Assembly: GCF_009363535.1 (NCBI RefSeq)
Contig: NZ_CP045369.1
Location: forward strand, 2,367,001 to 2,431,000
Length of the DNA stretch: 64,000 nt
From: Microbulbifer sp. THAF38
GTDB lineage: Bacteria > Pseudomonadota > Gammaproteobacteria > Pseudomonadales > Cellvibrionaceae
Direction of reading: 5' to 3'
A program made the position numbers and the translations under genes. Within the stretch, counting starts at the first letter, position 1; each line of letters opens with the position of its first letter. The notes below the pieces were generated by a model. That model worked only from the letters and a program-made list of their open reading frames with translations, was not told the origin of the DNA and did not search any database. Shown here one piece after another: positions 44,786 to 55,142 of the stretch.

Positions 44786-45274
44786 GCTATCCCCAACTAC
44801 GGATAAGTGCAGTGGCTACGCAGCGTACAATCCCCTCGCGCGTGCTCTTTGAACTGCGTTCTTCTTTTTACTCACGGAGAAACTACCCCGTGTAGATCCA
44901 CCCCAAGAATCCAGTCGAAACATACCAGACAAAAACGCTACTGCAAAGCGAAACCACCGTTTCAAATGCTGCTGAATGGTTGTTTCACCGCAGGATCTTG
45001 GTCTCTATATAGCGATTAATTATAGCTTAAAAACGTACCAAGTAATCTTCCTGCGCTCAAGTAGAGCCGTTCCGCACTAGCTGCGAAAAGATGAGACTTA
45101 AAAAAAATAAAATTCTTTTTAGTTTTTTAGAAATATATGAAAATTTTTTAATTTCTTTAAGTTATAACACTATGATACACAGAAATCAGCATAAAGACCT
45201 GCCTATGAAGCTTGCAGGGCGGAGGGAACTACATAACTCTGCACTCAGAAAACCCAACCCGGGTTCACTAAGCC
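44786..45274. other. Intergenic region murB end / uvrY start
   Basis: No supported gene. A strongly AT-rich block at ~45100-45175 and a palindrome AACCCGGGTT near 45256 are visible. The uvrY promoter must lie in the first ~250 bases but was not assigned. Confidence 0.4.
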
Positions 45275-46291
45275 TTAAGGGTAAAAACGCGGTTCAGGCT
45301 CGAGAGAAACACCAAATTTTGTGTGAATATCCTCAGCAATGTCGTGGGCAAGTTGAACTAATTCACCTCCAGCCCCCCTACCGGGATTAATCAGCACCAA
45401 TGCCTGGCGTTCGTGCACACCAACAGCACTCCGTCGCAAACCGCGCCAGCCAGCTCTATCGATCAACCAACCCGCAGCGAGCTTCCAATGCTCACCCGCT
45501 GCATAAGCAACTAGATCGGGGTGTTCGGCTTTCAAATTCTGATAGAGATCCGAATCCACTAGCGGGTTTTTGAAAAAACTACCGGCATTAGGGATTTGAT
45601 CGGGCAAAGGAAGTTTGCTACTGCGGATATCTATAACTGCTTGCGCAACCTGAATCGGAGTGAGGTTGTCGATATCCCAGCTGTGCTCAGCCATATATTG
45701 GCGTAGTGCCGGGTAGTCTACTCGCGGTAGCCATTCTTGGGGCAACTGTAGGTTCACCTGGGTAATAATATACTGATCCCGTAGGCGTCCCTTAAAAACA
45801 CTGTCCCGATAGGCAAAGCCGCAATCGTCTTTGTCAAAATCATGCAGTTCACCAGTGGCAATCTCCATGGCCTGCAAGCTCACAAAACGATCGCATAACT
45901 CGATACCATAAGCACCAATATTTTGAATCGGTGCCGCACCGATCTTACCGGGAATCAACGCAAGATTTTCAAGTCCACCGATGCCATTGTTTACTGTAGT
46001 CATAACCAACTGGTGCCAGTTTTCTCCAGCAGCAGCTTCAATAGAATGGCTATTCGTTCTGGCCTGCAAAGACAGACCGCGCAAATCCACCTGGATAACC
46101 AGGCCGGGGAAATCCCCGGTCAACACAATATTACTACCACCACCCAGGGGCAAAATCGGTAGCTTCTTTGCCCGGGCAAAGGCCAGAGCCTCACGCAGCT
46201 CATCCAGGCTGCGGACTCTGGCAAAATGGGCACTGCGTGCCGAGATTGCCAGTGTATTGTGGGGTTGCAGGTCGATATCGGTTTCTATCAT
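45275..46291 (-). CDS. murB: UDP-N-acetylmuramate dehydrogenase
   Basis: 338 residues (type I MurB length). FAD-binding region LPLGGGSNIVLTGDFPGLVIQV, substrate part GKIGAAPIQNIGAYGIE, catalytic Ser in NAGSFFKNPLV. Reduces UDP-GlcNAc-enolpyruvate to UDP-MurNAc. Last gene of the envelope operon, 12 bases after kdsB. Confidence 0.97.
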   Translation of the reverse strand: MIETDIDLQPHNTLAISARSAHFARVRSLDELREALAFARAKKLPILPLGGGSNIVLTGDFPGLVIQVDLRGLSLQARTNSHSIEAAAGENWHQLVMTTVNNGIGGLENLALIPGKIGAAPIQNIGAYGIELCDRFVSLQAMEIATGELHDFDKDDCGFAYRDSVFKGRLRDQYIITQVNLQLPQEWLPRVDYPALRQYMAEHSWDIDNLTPIQVAQAVIDIRSSKLPLPDQIPNAGSFFKNPLVDSDLYQNLKAEHPDLVAYAAGEHWKLAAGWLIDRAGWRGLRRSAVGVHERQALVLINPGRGAGGELVQLAHDIAEDIHTKFGVSLEPEPRFYP

Positions 46292-46303
46292 GAAAGTAAT
46301 TTC

Positions 46304-47071
46304 TTAACCGAGAAGCTCGCGCATACGCTGGAGATCCTGCTCAGTGTCTACGCCACCAGGCACCTCCGCACAGGCATCAGCCACATGAATATTTTCATCG
46401 TGATATAAAAAGCGCAGCTGTTCCAAAGCCTCAAACTGCTCTAAAGGAGCCACCGGCCAAGTTACAAAACTCTGTAAAAGCGCTACTCGATAAGCATAGA
46501 TACCAATATGCCTGCGTGGTTCCAGCCCTTGTGGGAGCTCATTGGCGTGAATAGCAAAGGCATCGCGGGGCCAAGGTATGGGTGCGCGGGAGAAATAGCG
46601 GGCCAATCCGGATTCCGCAGCGACTACCTTAACAATATTGGGGTTGCGGAAATCTTCCACGGTAAGAATAGGTTCGCACAAAGTCGCAACGCCGGCGTGG
46701 TTATTTCCTGCTAGGTTTGCAGCCACCTGGTTGATCACTTGTGCGGGAATCAATGGCTCATCACCCTGTACATTAACTAGGATACGATCACTTGCCAAAC
46801 CGAGGTTATTGGCTACTTCCTGCAAGCGGTCGGTGCCCGATGCATGATCGGCAGAGGTCATGCACACCTCGCCACCAAAGCCGCGGACCGCTTCCGCTAC
46901 TCGCATATCATCAGTAGCGATGATCACCCGCTCGGCATCGCTCTCGCTGGCCCGCTCAAAGACATGCTGGATCATCGGTTTCCCAGCAATATCTGCCAGG
47001 GGCTTGCCCGGCAGACGGCTGGAGCCAAAGCGAGCGGGGATAATGACATCAAATGAATGTTTATTTTTCAT
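46304..47071 (-). CDS. kdsB: 3-deoxy-manno-octulosonate cytidylyltransferase
   Basis: 255 residues. Nucleotidyltransferase signature [19 protein letters not shown], then [10 protein letters not shown] and the C-terminal [15 protein letters not shown]. Activates Kdo as CMP-Kdo for lipid A-core synthesis. Starts one base after lpxK ends; the small ycaR-like gene often found between lpxK and kdsB is absent. Confidence 0.98.
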   Translation of the reverse strand: MKNKHSFDVIIPARFGSSRLPGKPLADIAGKPMIQHVFERASESDAERVIIATDDMRVAEAVRGFGGEVCMTSADHASGTDRLQEVANNLGLASDRILVNVQGDEPLIPAQVINQVAANLAGNNHAGVATLCEPILTVEDFRNPNIVKVVAAESGLARYFSRAPIPWPRDAFAIHANELPQGLEPRRHIGIYAYRVALLQSFVTWPVAPLEQFEALEQLRFLYHDENIHVADACAEVPGGVDTEQDLQRMRELLG

Positions 47072-47072
47072 C

Positions 47073-48095
47073 TCAAGAAAACTGTTGCAGGTGCTGGTGC
47101 ACCTTTTGATAGAAAAGATCAGGCAATTTGGCGCGCACTTCCAACGCCCACCAGTGGCTCTCCCAGAAATCGCGGCACTTTACCGCATCTTTCATCGTCA
47201 TAATCACTGGGGTCTCGCCATCGAAGTGCAGCTCCTGGGGGCTAAACTGGTGGTGGTCCGCGAAGGACTGCTCCATCACCTTGAAGCCCATACGCTGTAA
47301 TTCGCGGAAAAACCGCTGGGGATTCCCGATCGCCGCCACCCCGTGACAGGGGCCAGGCTCAGGACCGGAAGTTAAACGCAATGTGGAAGTCTGATCGAGG
47401 TTAAACTGATGCCAGCAAGAGGGTTCCAGGGTCATCTGGTATTCCAGCAGGGCCCCGCACTGCTGCTTGACCCTGGCTTCGGGCTCACCATTACTCACCA
47501 CCAAGTCGACATTCTCTAGGCGGCTGGCCGGTTCACGCAGCGGGCCTCGCGGAAGCATGTGGCCATTGCCGAGGCCTCGACTGCCATCCACCACACATAT
47601 TTCCAGGCTACGCCAGAGGCTATAGTGCTGCAGCCCATCATCAGAGAGGATGACATCGCACTGGTGGTAATCGATCAGTGCCCTCGCCGCTTCGCTACGA
47701 TTGGGGGAAACCATCACCGGTACCCCAGTGATCAAGTGCAACATCAGCGGTTCATCACCGGATTCCAAAGGGTGTGATTGAGCCGTTACCTGATAGGGAT
47801 ATTGCTCTGCACGGCCACCATAGCCGCGGCTGACAATCCCGGGATTTTTGCCCCGCTCTTTTAGCCAACGCGCCAACTCTGCCACCAGCGGCGTCTTACC
47901 GGCGCCACCGACAGTAATATTACCTACAACAATGACGGGAACCGGCAAAGGTTCTGGAGGCGTCCGGGAACTGATTACCCTGCGCCGCTTACTCACACCG
48001 CTATAGAGCATCTCTAAAGGCGTAAGCAGAGATAAAGTAGGGCTTGTGCCGTCTTTCTTATACCAGCGTTTGTTAAACCAGTCTTCCAGTGACAT
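47073..48095 (-). CDS. lpxK: Tetraacyldisaccharide 4'-kinase
   Basis: 340 residues. Membrane-associated P-loop kinase with Walker [24 protein letters not shown] motif and [16 protein letters not shown]. Phosphorylates the lipid A precursor to lipid IVA. Directly follows msbA (8 bases), the usual msbA-lpxK pairing. Confidence 0.97.
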   Translation of the reverse strand: MSLEDWFNKRWYKKDGTSPTLSLLTPLEMLYSGVSKRRRVISSRTPPEPLPVPVIVVGNITVGGAGKTPLVAELARWLKERGKNPGIVSRGYGGRAEQYPYQVTAQSHPLESGDEPLMLHLITGVPVMVSPNRSEAARALIDYHQCDVILSDDGLQHYSLWRSLEICVVDGSRGLGNGHMLPRGPLREPASRLENVDLVVSNGEPEARVKQQCGALLEYQMTLEPSCWHQFNLDQTSTLRLTSGPEPGPCHGVAAIGNPQRFFRELQRMGFKVMEQSFADHHQFSPQELHFDGETPVIMTMKDAVKCRDFWESHWWALEVRAKLPDLFYQKVHQHLQQFS

Positions 48096-48103
48096 CCAGT
48101 GCC

Positions 48104-49918
48104 CTAACCCATTGTCTGCTGTTGTAATAAGGTTGCATAACGCCCACCACGGGCGAGCAACTCGCTGTGCCTGCCACTCTCTACGATGTGCCCTTTCTCC
48201 ATAACCAGAATGCGATCGGCGTTCTCAATAGTACTGAGGCGATGGGCGATCACAAAAGTAGTGCGGTTCTTCATGACTTCCGTTAGAGCCGACTGAATAT
48301 GGCGCTCGGATTCATTATCCAGAGCCGAGGTGGCTTCATCGAGAATCAGTACCGGCGCATCTTTCAACAGCGCCCGAGCTATCGACAGGCGCTGTCGCTG
48401 GCCTCCGGAAAGCATCTGGGCGTTGTCGCCCAATACAGTTTCCAAACCCTGTGGCAACTCTTCGATAAAGCTTGTTGCATGCGCTAACTCCACAGCCCGC
48501 AAGACGTTCTCTTTCGGGGCACCTTCCAGCTCGCCATAAGCAATATTGCGAAAGACGCTATCGTTAAACAGCACAATATTTTGCGACACCATGCTGATAT
48601 GTCGGCGCAGCTCTTGCAGTGGAACCGTTGAAATATCGACCCCATCAATCAGGATGCGCCCCCCGGTAGGCTCATAAAAGCGAGCGAGCAAACTTGCTAG
48701 GGTTGTTTTACCGGAGCCCGAGGCGCCGACCAGCGCAACCGTCTCGCCCGGCTCTACCGAGAAGCTGATATTCGAAAGTACCTGGGGAGCGGCCTTATCG
48801 TAACTGAAATCAAGAGACTCAAAAGTAACCGCACCTCGCACGGGTTTGGGCAGTGCCTCACGGCCACCCTCCGGTTCACTGGGCGTATCCATTACCTCGA
48901 AAATACTTTCTGCCGCGGCGATCCCCTTCTGAATGTCCGCAAAGACTTCTGAAAGGCTGCGCACCGGCTTGGCCAAAGAGGCAGCGGCACCGATGTAAGC
49001 GGCGAAAACACCGGCAGTCATGGATTCCACCATGCCCGGTGCCAATGCCAACCACACGATGGTGGCGGTAGACAGGCCAACCAGAATTTGAATCACCGAC
49101 ACACTGGCGTTATTAGCCACCACCAATTTCATAAATTGCCGGCGGTTATTGTCACTAGCCGATTCAAAGCGTGAATTTTCATATCCTTGACCGCCGTACA
49201 TCCGCACCACCTGATAACCATTAATGGCCTCCTGGGTAACATGGGTGACATCGCCCATGGAGTTTTGGATACGGTGGCTCAATTTACGGAATCGCTTGCC
49301 CACGGTACGCACAATAAGGGCAATCAAGGGGGCGAACAGGAAAAAGGTTAATGTCAGTTTCCAGTTCACCAGCAATAAGTAAGCCAGCAGCGCAACGGTC
49401 GTGAAGGTCTCGCGAAATAGAACCTTGACCGCTTTGGTGATGGAGTTGGTGACCTGCTCAACATTGTATGAGACTTTGGAAATCAGGTAGGCGCCGGTGT
49501 AACGATCAAAATAGGCGCTGGGCAGCTGACCAATTTTTTCAAATAACTGGGACCGCAACTGGTGAATAACCGCACGACCCACATAGGCGAGACCATAACT
49601 GCCAACAAAATTACCAATCGCGCGCAGCAGAATAATGATCAACATGGCCAGAGGTACCAGCCAGCGCGCAGTCTCTTGTGGCATCACTCCATCGGGATAA
49701 TAGGAGGCGACATATTTCGACAGAAAACCTCTGCTTTCCTGGATACCAGCGCCAACCGCATCTAACAGCAGCTCCGTAACAGCGATCAGGCTGACGCCCA
49801 TGATGGAAAACAGGAAAAAACCCAGCACCGCAACACCAAAAATGGACAGGTGCGGCCGGGCATAGGCGAGTAAACGTCGGTAAGTGTGTGCCCCTTGCTG
49901 AGGTTTACTGGGGGGCAT
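48104..49918 (-). CDS. msbA: Lipid A export ABC transporter MsbA
   Basis: Start taken at the ATG at 49918 (GAAGAAAG upstream); in-frame ATG at 49933 and TTG at 49942 are alternatives. 604 residues. Six-helix transmembrane domain, then ATPase with Walker A GASGSGKTTLASLL, signature LSGGQRQRLSIARAL, Walker B VLILDEATSALD and H-loop IAHRLST. Flips core-lipid A across the inner membrane. Confidence 0.97.
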   Translation of the reverse strand: MPPSKPQQGAHTYRRLLAYARPHLSIFGVAVLGFFLFSIMGVSLIAVTELLLDAVGAGIQESRGFLSKYVASYYPDGVMPQETARWLVPLAMLIIILLRAIGNFVGSYGLAYVGRAVIHQLRSQLFEKIGQLPSAYFDRYTGAYLISKVSYNVEQVTNSITKAVKVLFRETFTTVALLAYLLLVNWKLTLTFFLFAPLIALIVRTVGKRFRKLSHRIQNSMGDVTHVTQEAINGYQVVRMYGGQGYENSRFESASDNNRRQFMKLVVANNASVSVIQILVGLSTATIVWLALAPGMVESMTAGVFAAYIGAAASLAKPVRSLSEVFADIQKGIAAAESIFEVMDTPSEPEGGREALPKPVRGAVTFESLDFSYDKAAPQVLSNISFSVEPGETVALVGASGSGKTTLASLLARFYEPTGGRILIDGVDISTVPLQELRRHISMVSQNIVLFNDSVFRNIAYGELEGAPKENVLRAVELAHATSFIEELPQGLETVLGDNAQMLSGGQRQRLSIARALLKDAPVLILDEATSALDNESERHIQSALTEVMKNRTTFVIAHRLSTIENADRILVMEKGHIVESGRHSELLARGGRYATLLQQQTMG

Positions 49919-50045
49919 GGTAACTTTCTTCATACAGACCAATGACTGGACTCACCCCAAAAACCCTAGGGTAATGGGGCGAGTGCGCTCGCAGGGCTAG
50001 CAGGGATAAGAGTCCATACCGGACCTTAAAACGAAGCCAAGCGTG

Positions 50046-50465
50046 CTAGTTCTCTTCTGGTTGCCGTGTAGTAATGCTTAGGTTGACAAAACCTAACTGT
50101 CCAGCGGCATCCATTGCCCGCACCACGGCCTGATGGTGAGCTGTGGCGTCGGCGGTTATCACAAGCGGGCGATTGTACTCGCCTGCAGAAACTTCCGACA
50201 GCGCAGATTTCAAAGTGGTCAACTTTTTATTGATCAACCCCTGACCATTCACTGAATAAGAGCCATCGGCACTGATCAGAATTTCAACAGCTCGAGACTG
50301 TTCCTCCGCCTGGGGCCCCGCGGCCTCGGGCAAATTCAATTTCAGATGACTCTCTTTGGTGAACGTGGTCGACACCATAAAGAAAATCAGCAGGAGAAAG
50401 ACCACATCGATTAATGGCGTAAGGTTTACCCCATCCTGCTCTTTGGTTTGGCGGCGAAATTGCAT
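50046..50465 (-). CDS. exbD: ExbD/TolR family biopolymer transport protein
   Basis: 139 residues. One N-terminal transmembrane helix (LTPLIDVVFLLLIFFMVSTTF) carrying the essential Asp in LIDVVF, then a periplasmic domain ending VRAMDAAGQLGFVNLSITTRQ. Works with ExbB as a proton-driven motor. 15 bases after exbB. No tonB gene is adjacent. Confidence 0.93.
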   Translation of the reverse strand: MQFRRQTKEQDGVNLTPLIDVVFLLLIFFMVSTTFTKESHLKLNLPEAAGPQAEEQSRAVEILISADGSYSVNGQGLINKKLTTLKSALSEVSAGEYNRPLVITADATAHHQAVVRAMDAAGQLGFVNLSITTRQPEEN

Positions 50466-50480
50466 GGATGGCTACCTCAC

Positions 50481-51104
50481 TCAGGCCGCATTTTCAATTT
50501 TGCGATCACTGTGCAAAGCATCCACCAGCTTCACGGCTTCCTGTTCCATGGTGACCACGATAGTATCCACACGGCGCTGGAAGTACCTGTGCGCCATCAA
50601 TGCCGGAATCGCCACAGTCAAACCCGCCGCCGTAGTAATCAGAGCCTGGCTGATACCACCGGCCAAAATACCCGCATTACCGGTGCCCTCCAACATAATG
50701 GCTGTGAACACCTGAATCATGCCGATTACCGTTCCAAGCAAACCAATCAATGGCGCAACGGCGGCAATGGTGCCCAGAGCATTGAGGAAACGTTCCAGCT
50801 CATGCACTACCTGGCTCGCAGTCTCTTCAATACTGTCTCTCATCACCTCACGACCATGGCGGGAGTTGGAAAGACCTGCGGCAAAAATTCTTCCAAGTGG
50901 ACTGGAATCACGCAGCTCTTTCAGTTTCTCACCATTGACCTGATTGCTTTTCAGCCACCCCCACACTTCTCCAAGTAAAGTGCGCGGTGCAATGCGCTGG
51001 GGATTCAGCGTCCAAAAACGCTCAATGCTAATAGCAATAACAGCAACGGAACACAACAGGATCGGCAACATCAGCCAGCCGCCAGATTTTATTATTTCAA
51101 ACAC
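50481..51104 (-). CDS. exbB: ExbB/TolQ/MotA family proton channel protein
   Basis: Start taken at the GTG at 51104 because the family begins with FEIIKSGGWLMLPILLC; the frame opens at 51152. 207 residues, three transmembrane helices (about 10-30, 100-125 and 145-170), with the conserved GLLGTVIGMI and TTAAGLTVAIPALMAHRYF. With ExbD it energises outer-membrane transport, presumably for the TonB receptors in this window. Confidence 0.92.
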   Translation of the reverse strand: MFEIIKSGGWLMLPILLCSVAVIAISIERFWTLNPQRIAPRTLLGEVWGWLKSNQVNGEKLKELRDSSPLGRIFAAGLSNSRHGREVMRDSIEETASQVVHELERFLNALGTIAAVAPLIGLLGTVIGMIQVFTAIMLEGTGNAGILAGGISQALITTAAGLTVAIPALMAHRYFQRRVDTIVVTMEQEAVKLVDALHSDRKIENAA

Positions 51105-51182
51105 TTTTCTTGGCCCTAAACAGCGAGAGGGATTTCTGGAATTTTTCTGCATCTTAGACGCAGGAGTCGCACTTTATCACAG

Positions 51183-53780
51183 CTACTCTCGGCGGCTAAG
51201 TCTTCCACTAGGCTCAGCCTCACCATTGTGATCGGCATACCAAAACCGTGGCGCGGAACGCCCCAGATTTATTGCAGGTTCCGAAGTGCTTTTGTGCCAA
51301 TGTAATTCGATAGCCCCACTCTGGGCCGTATTGAAAATTTGCGTGTCCATCGCGCGGTAGCGTGCAACTACGTCCGCATGCGGATGGCCAAAATGATGGC
51401 GATAACCCGCACTGAATATGACTCGTTCAGGCTTTGCCCAACTCAACAAGGCCTGCGATGAAGATGTCTTGGAGCCGTGATGCGGTGCCACCAGTAAATC
51501 CACTGGCCTCTGCATTGGATAGAGTTCCACAAGGCTGCGTTCTACCGAACTGGTGATATCACCAGTGAGTAATATACGTATTTGCTGCCACTCAATCAGA
51601 GCCACACAGCTCTGGTAATTCTCCTCACCATCCATCGCTTTTTGCAGTGGCCACAACCAATGCACAGAGAGATCACCAAAGAAAACCGTTTCACCCGCAA
51701 CACAGGAATTCGCATGAATATCAGAGCCTCTCGTCAGCTTCTCTCCCAGCTGCCCTGGAGCATAGAAATTGTTGACAAACAAAGACTGCAACAGCGCTTC
51801 CACCCCACCGGCATGATCCCTGTCTCCGTGGCTCACGACTAACGCATCGAGTGCACTCACACCCGCTCCACTCAAATAAGGGGCAACAATGGCACCTCCA
51901 GCACTCCAACCCGATGAGGAGACTGGACCGGTGTCGAAGACAAGGCGCGCCTCTTGGGTGCGAATTGAAAGGGCCAACCCCTGGCCGACATCCAAAGCGG
52001 TGAAAGTAAGACCTTGGCGACCAGTAGCCGACATAGGCAATAGAGGTTGCAGTAATGGAAGTAGAAACAGGAGCCCCAGATAGCGCCCCGGTACCCCCCT
52101 AGGCAAAATCAGTAATAAGGCGCCCAGTGCGGATAAGACGAGCAGGGTTGCGCTTTGAGGTGGCAACAAAGGCTGCCAGGTAGGTACAAAATCCCCCGCA
52201 TTCTCCAGCATTTCCATCAGAAGAGTCAGCTGCCAATCGGCAAACTTAAAGCACCAGATTCCTGGAATGGTCCCCATCAGTAAGGTACCTAACATCAAGG
52301 CCGGCAGTATTAGCAAGCCAAGCCAGGGGATTGCCAGCAGGTTCAGCAGTATCCCACCCGAGCTGTAGCCGGAAAAATATACTACCGAGGGCAGAATCAA
52401 ACCCAGCGCCACCAGCCATTGGCTGCGCAATAATTGAACAAAGGTGGCAAACCTGCGTAAAAGCCAGGCTTTCATGCGCTTTTTCATCCCCACATGAGCG
52501 CATGTTTCACCACCTTCCACACCGATCTCCGCCGCCCTCGCCTGCCAAACGGAACTGCGCCCTGAAAACCCCAAAAGAAGCGCACCCACCGCGGTGAACG
52601 ACAGCCAAAACCCTACTCCGAAGAAAGCCAATGGCTGAATAGTCAGCACTAGCGCCAAAGCGAGAGAAAAGGCCAAGCCAGCGCCTACTCTTCGCCGCCA
52701 ATGCCAGGCCAGCAACAAGACCCAAGTCATCACCAAGGCCCTTTGGGCTGAAAGAGGCGCACCGGCCAAAAGGGTGTAGATCAGGGTGCCAAGGAGCGCC
52801 AGAAGCAGCGGCAACCACCTGGGGCTGGCACCCAGTAACACCCCCAAAGTTCGGGCCAAAACCTGCCCCAGCAAAAGTAAAAATCCAGCCACCATACCCA
52901 CATGCAAGCCCGATATGGCCAAAAGGTGTGCGGTCCCTGTCTCCCTTAAGAGGTCCTTATCGGCATGGGAAAGACCACTGCGGTCTCCCAATAGCAGCGC
53001 TGTGACCAAGGCACTCTGATTTATCGGTAGCTTTTGAATCTTCTCCCTCAGAGTGTCTCGCAAGGCAGATAGCCCTAAACTCTGCCCTAACCACTGCGGA
53101 TCACCATTTTGAGTACGCACATAGCCCGTTGCGTAGACGCCACGCCGTAAAAGCCAGCCCTCATAATCGAAGGTATGGGGATTCACACTACCGCGCGGGC
53201 GCTTTAATCGCACCGATAACAACCAGCGACTATTACCGCGCAAACGCGCCTGCACCTCTTCATCTGCTCGATACCAGGTGAGATAGAGGAGACTGCCTGA
53301 ATCAATACCCCCTGCCCCCGCCTCCAAGACCCTCGCCTGGAAGCGTATATCCCTAGTGCCGCCACCCTGTAATGCGTGGTTATTTCTTACTTCGGGTAGG
53401 GATACAACCTCAACTCTTAGGCGTTGATCAATGCCATGTGCAGTTTCGGGTAAACGCTGCTCAAGCGCAGTTTTATTGCTCGATAGCGCCCAAAGAGCCC
53501 CGAGTAATGAGATGACAAGTAATAGAGAGAGGAAGCGTCTTTGAGGAAGAGAAAGCAACAGTAGTAAAACAACCAGGTATACCCACAGTACCGCTCCTAT
53601 TTCCGGCAAAACAGGCAGCATGCCAATAACTGCAACTGACAGAGAGAACATCCAAAGAGCTAGAGTGAGGCTCCATGGCCACAGGGTAGATTTGTGCCCC
53701 AGCCTCACACCGAGGCTGTTCGTTTTTTGTGCAACCTCTTTGGCACCCATCCCTGTAAAAGCCCTGTAATAACAACACAT
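51183..53780 (-). CDS. comEC: DNA internalisation competence protein ComEC/Rec2
   Basis: 865 residues. N-terminal membrane part and DUF4131/OB region, the multi-helix Competence domain (GTAHLLAISGLHVGMVAG, ~310-580), and a C-terminal metallo-beta-lactamase-like domain with LDVGQGLALSI, VSHGDRDHAGG and LVAPHHGSKTSSS. Forms the inner-membrane channel for single-stranded DNA in natural transformation. It is the first gene of the leftward run comEC-exbB-exbD-msbA-lpxK-kdsB-murB. Confidence 0.95.
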   Translation of the reverse strand: MCCYYRAFTGMGAKEVAQKTNSLGVRLGHKSTLWPWSLTLALWMFSLSVAVIGMLPVLPEIGAVLWVYLVVLLLLLSLPQRRFLSLLLVISLLGALWALSSNKTALEQRLPETAHGIDQRLRVEVVSLPEVRNNHALQGGGTRDIRFQARVLEAGAGGIDSGSLLYLTWYRADEEVQARLRGNSRWLLSVRLKRPRGSVNPHTFDYEGWLLRRGVYATGYVRTQNGDPQWLGQSLGLSALRDTLREKIQKLPINQSALVTALLLGDRSGLSHADKDLLRETGTAHLLAISGLHVGMVAGFLLLLGQVLARTLGVLLGASPRWLPLLLALLGTLIYTLLAGAPLSAQRALVMTWVLLLAWHWRRRVGAGLAFSLALALVLTIQPLAFFGVGFWLSFTAVGALLLGFSGRSSVWQARAAEIGVEGGETCAHVGMKKRMKAWLLRRFATFVQLLRSQWLVALGLILPSVVYFSGYSSGGILLNLLAIPWLGLLILPALMLGTLLMGTIPGIWCFKFADWQLTLLMEMLENAGDFVPTWQPLLPPQSATLLVLSALGALLLILPRGVPGRYLGLLFLLPLLQPLLPMSATGRQGLTFTALDVGQGLALSIRTQEARLVFDTGPVSSSGWSAGGAIVAPYLSGAGVSALDALVVSHGDRDHAGGVEALLQSLFVNNFYAPGQLGEKLTRGSDIHANSCVAGETVFFGDLSVHWLWPLQKAMDGEENYQSCVALIEWQQIRILLTGDITSSVERSLVELYPMQRPVDLLVAPHHGSKTSSSQALLSWAKPERVIFSAGYRHHFGHPHADVVARYRAMDTQIFNTAQSGAIELHWHKSTSEPAINLGRSAPRFWYADHNGEAEPSGRLSRRE

Positions 53781-53916
53781 TGATTAATTTGATTCACCAT
53801 ATGAAACAGGTACCTTAGAACCATAAAACACCTGTAATCGGCGCGCCATGCCGCATTGTGACTGCCTTAACTGTTATTCATGGCACCTGTTGGTCATATT
53901 TTTTTAAGAAAAATGC

Positions 53917-53929
53917 CATGTTTAACATG
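53917..53929. promoter_or_regulatory. Palindrome upstream of porin gene
   Basis: CATGTTTAACATG (6-bp arms, central T) just upstream of a TAATAT -10-like box at 53933-53938 in the 254-base comEC/porin gap. A possible operator; the regulator is unknown. Confidence 0.35.
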
Positions 53930-54034
53930 TTTGTAATATTCAGGTCGCAGAATCCGCACCAAATCGAGGGGCAACCAAAAGATTGAACGGAAGGCTTCCC
54001 CTCAACCCACAACCATAAACTGTGCGAGACGACT

Positions 54035-55012
54035 ATGAATAAGACCGCTCTCTCTCTGGCCATTGTTGCCATGATCCCTACTCTGGCCAGCGCCCAAGAA
54101 GAAGGCGATGTCCTCGACTTTTACGGCAAAGCCAATGCTACCTTTCAGTCTGCTGACGAAGGTGATGGCTCTGTAACCGACGTTCAAAGCAACGCTTCCC
54201 GCTTGGGTGTTAAGGGCGAGATCGCCCTGACCGACGGCATCAAGGGTATCTATCGTATGGAATACGAAGTAGATATGGACGGCGACGCTGACGATACTTT
54301 CTCCCAGCGCAACATCTACGCAGGCCTGGAAGGCGGCTTCGGTCAGGTAATCGCGGGTAAGTTCGATACCCCACTGAAGGTTGCTCAGAAGAAAGTTGAC
54401 CTGTTCAACGACCTGGAAGGCGATATCAAAAGCCTGATCACCAGCAGCGACAACCGCGAAGAAGACGCTCTGCAGTACACTACTCCGTCTTTCGCTGGCT
54501 TCAAAGCTTCTGCTGCTTACATTAGCAACAAAGATGAAGTCATTGGTTACGAGATCGTTGGCCAAGATGACGATGGTAACGACATCTTAGGTAAAGAAAT
54601 CAAGCGCAACAACGGCATCTCTACTTCTATTGCTTACGATAACAATGGCGTTTACATGGCCTACGCTTTCGACCAAGACGTTGAAGGCCAGGACGTTGAC
54701 GTTCAGCGCTTTGTAGCTCAATACAACATCGGCCCTGTACAGGTTGGTGCCCTGTTCGAAGACCAGGAAAACGCTGACGGCGAAAACGCCGATGGCTGGA
54801 TGGGCTCTGTAGCGTACAAAATCGAACAGTGGACTCTGAAAGCTCAGTACGGTCAGTCTGACATTAAGAAAGAAGACGGCGAAACTTACAGCCTGGGCGT
54901 TGACTACAAGTTCAACAGCGCAGCAAAAGTATTTGGCTTCTACACCGACGAAACTGCTGATGGCGATTACGACCGCAGCTATGCCGGTATCGGTGCTGAA
55001 TACAAGTTCTAA
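54035..55012 (+). CDS. Outer-membrane porin (Porin_4 type)
   Basis: 325 residues. Signal peptide MNKTALSLAIVAMIPTLASAQ, then a 16-strand-type barrel: VLDFYGKANATFQ, NASRLGVKGEIALTDGIKGIYRMEYEVD, GLEGGFGQVIAGKFDTPLK, and C-terminal AGIGAEYKF with final Phe. Strongly acidic with biased codons (mostly C- or T-ending common codons), suggesting high expression. General diffusion of small solutes. Confidence 0.95.
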   Translation: MNKTALSLAIVAMIPTLASAQEEGDVLDFYGKANATFQSADEGDGSVTDVQSNASRLGVKGEIALTDGIKGIYRMEYEVDMDGDADDTFSQRNIYAGLEGGFGQVIAGKFDTPLKVAQKKVDLFNDLEGDIKSLITSSDNREEDALQYTTPSFAGFKASAAYISNKDEVIGYEIVGQDDDGNDILGKEIKRNNGISTSIAYDNNGVYMAYAFDQDVEGQDVDVQRFVAQYNIGPVQVGALFEDQENADGENADGWMGSVAYKIEQWTLKAQYGQSDIKKEDGETYSLGVDYKFNSAAKVFGFYTDETADGDYDRSYAGIGAEYKF

Positions 55013-55084
55013 GAGCACTTGTGACGGCGGTCATCCAAATTGGGAAGAGCTGTTTGACCGTCGTATGATTTGAGAGCTTGAATT

Positions 55085-55108
55085 AGGCGGCCTATGGCCG
55101 CCTTTTTT
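55085..55108. terminator. Terminator between porin and prpD
   Basis: 8-bp stem AGGCGGCC/GGCCGCCT with a 3-base loop, followed by a T-run for the porin transcript. Convergent prpD may use it too. Confidence 0.88.
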
Positions 55109-55142
55109 ATTGGAAGCTCTAAAGCCATATTGCGGCAGCCCA

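Noticed and set aside
45091..45390. 99-residue plus-strand ORF overlapping the murB end
   Set aside because: AT-rich start region, no SD, overlaps a conserved gene, no motif.
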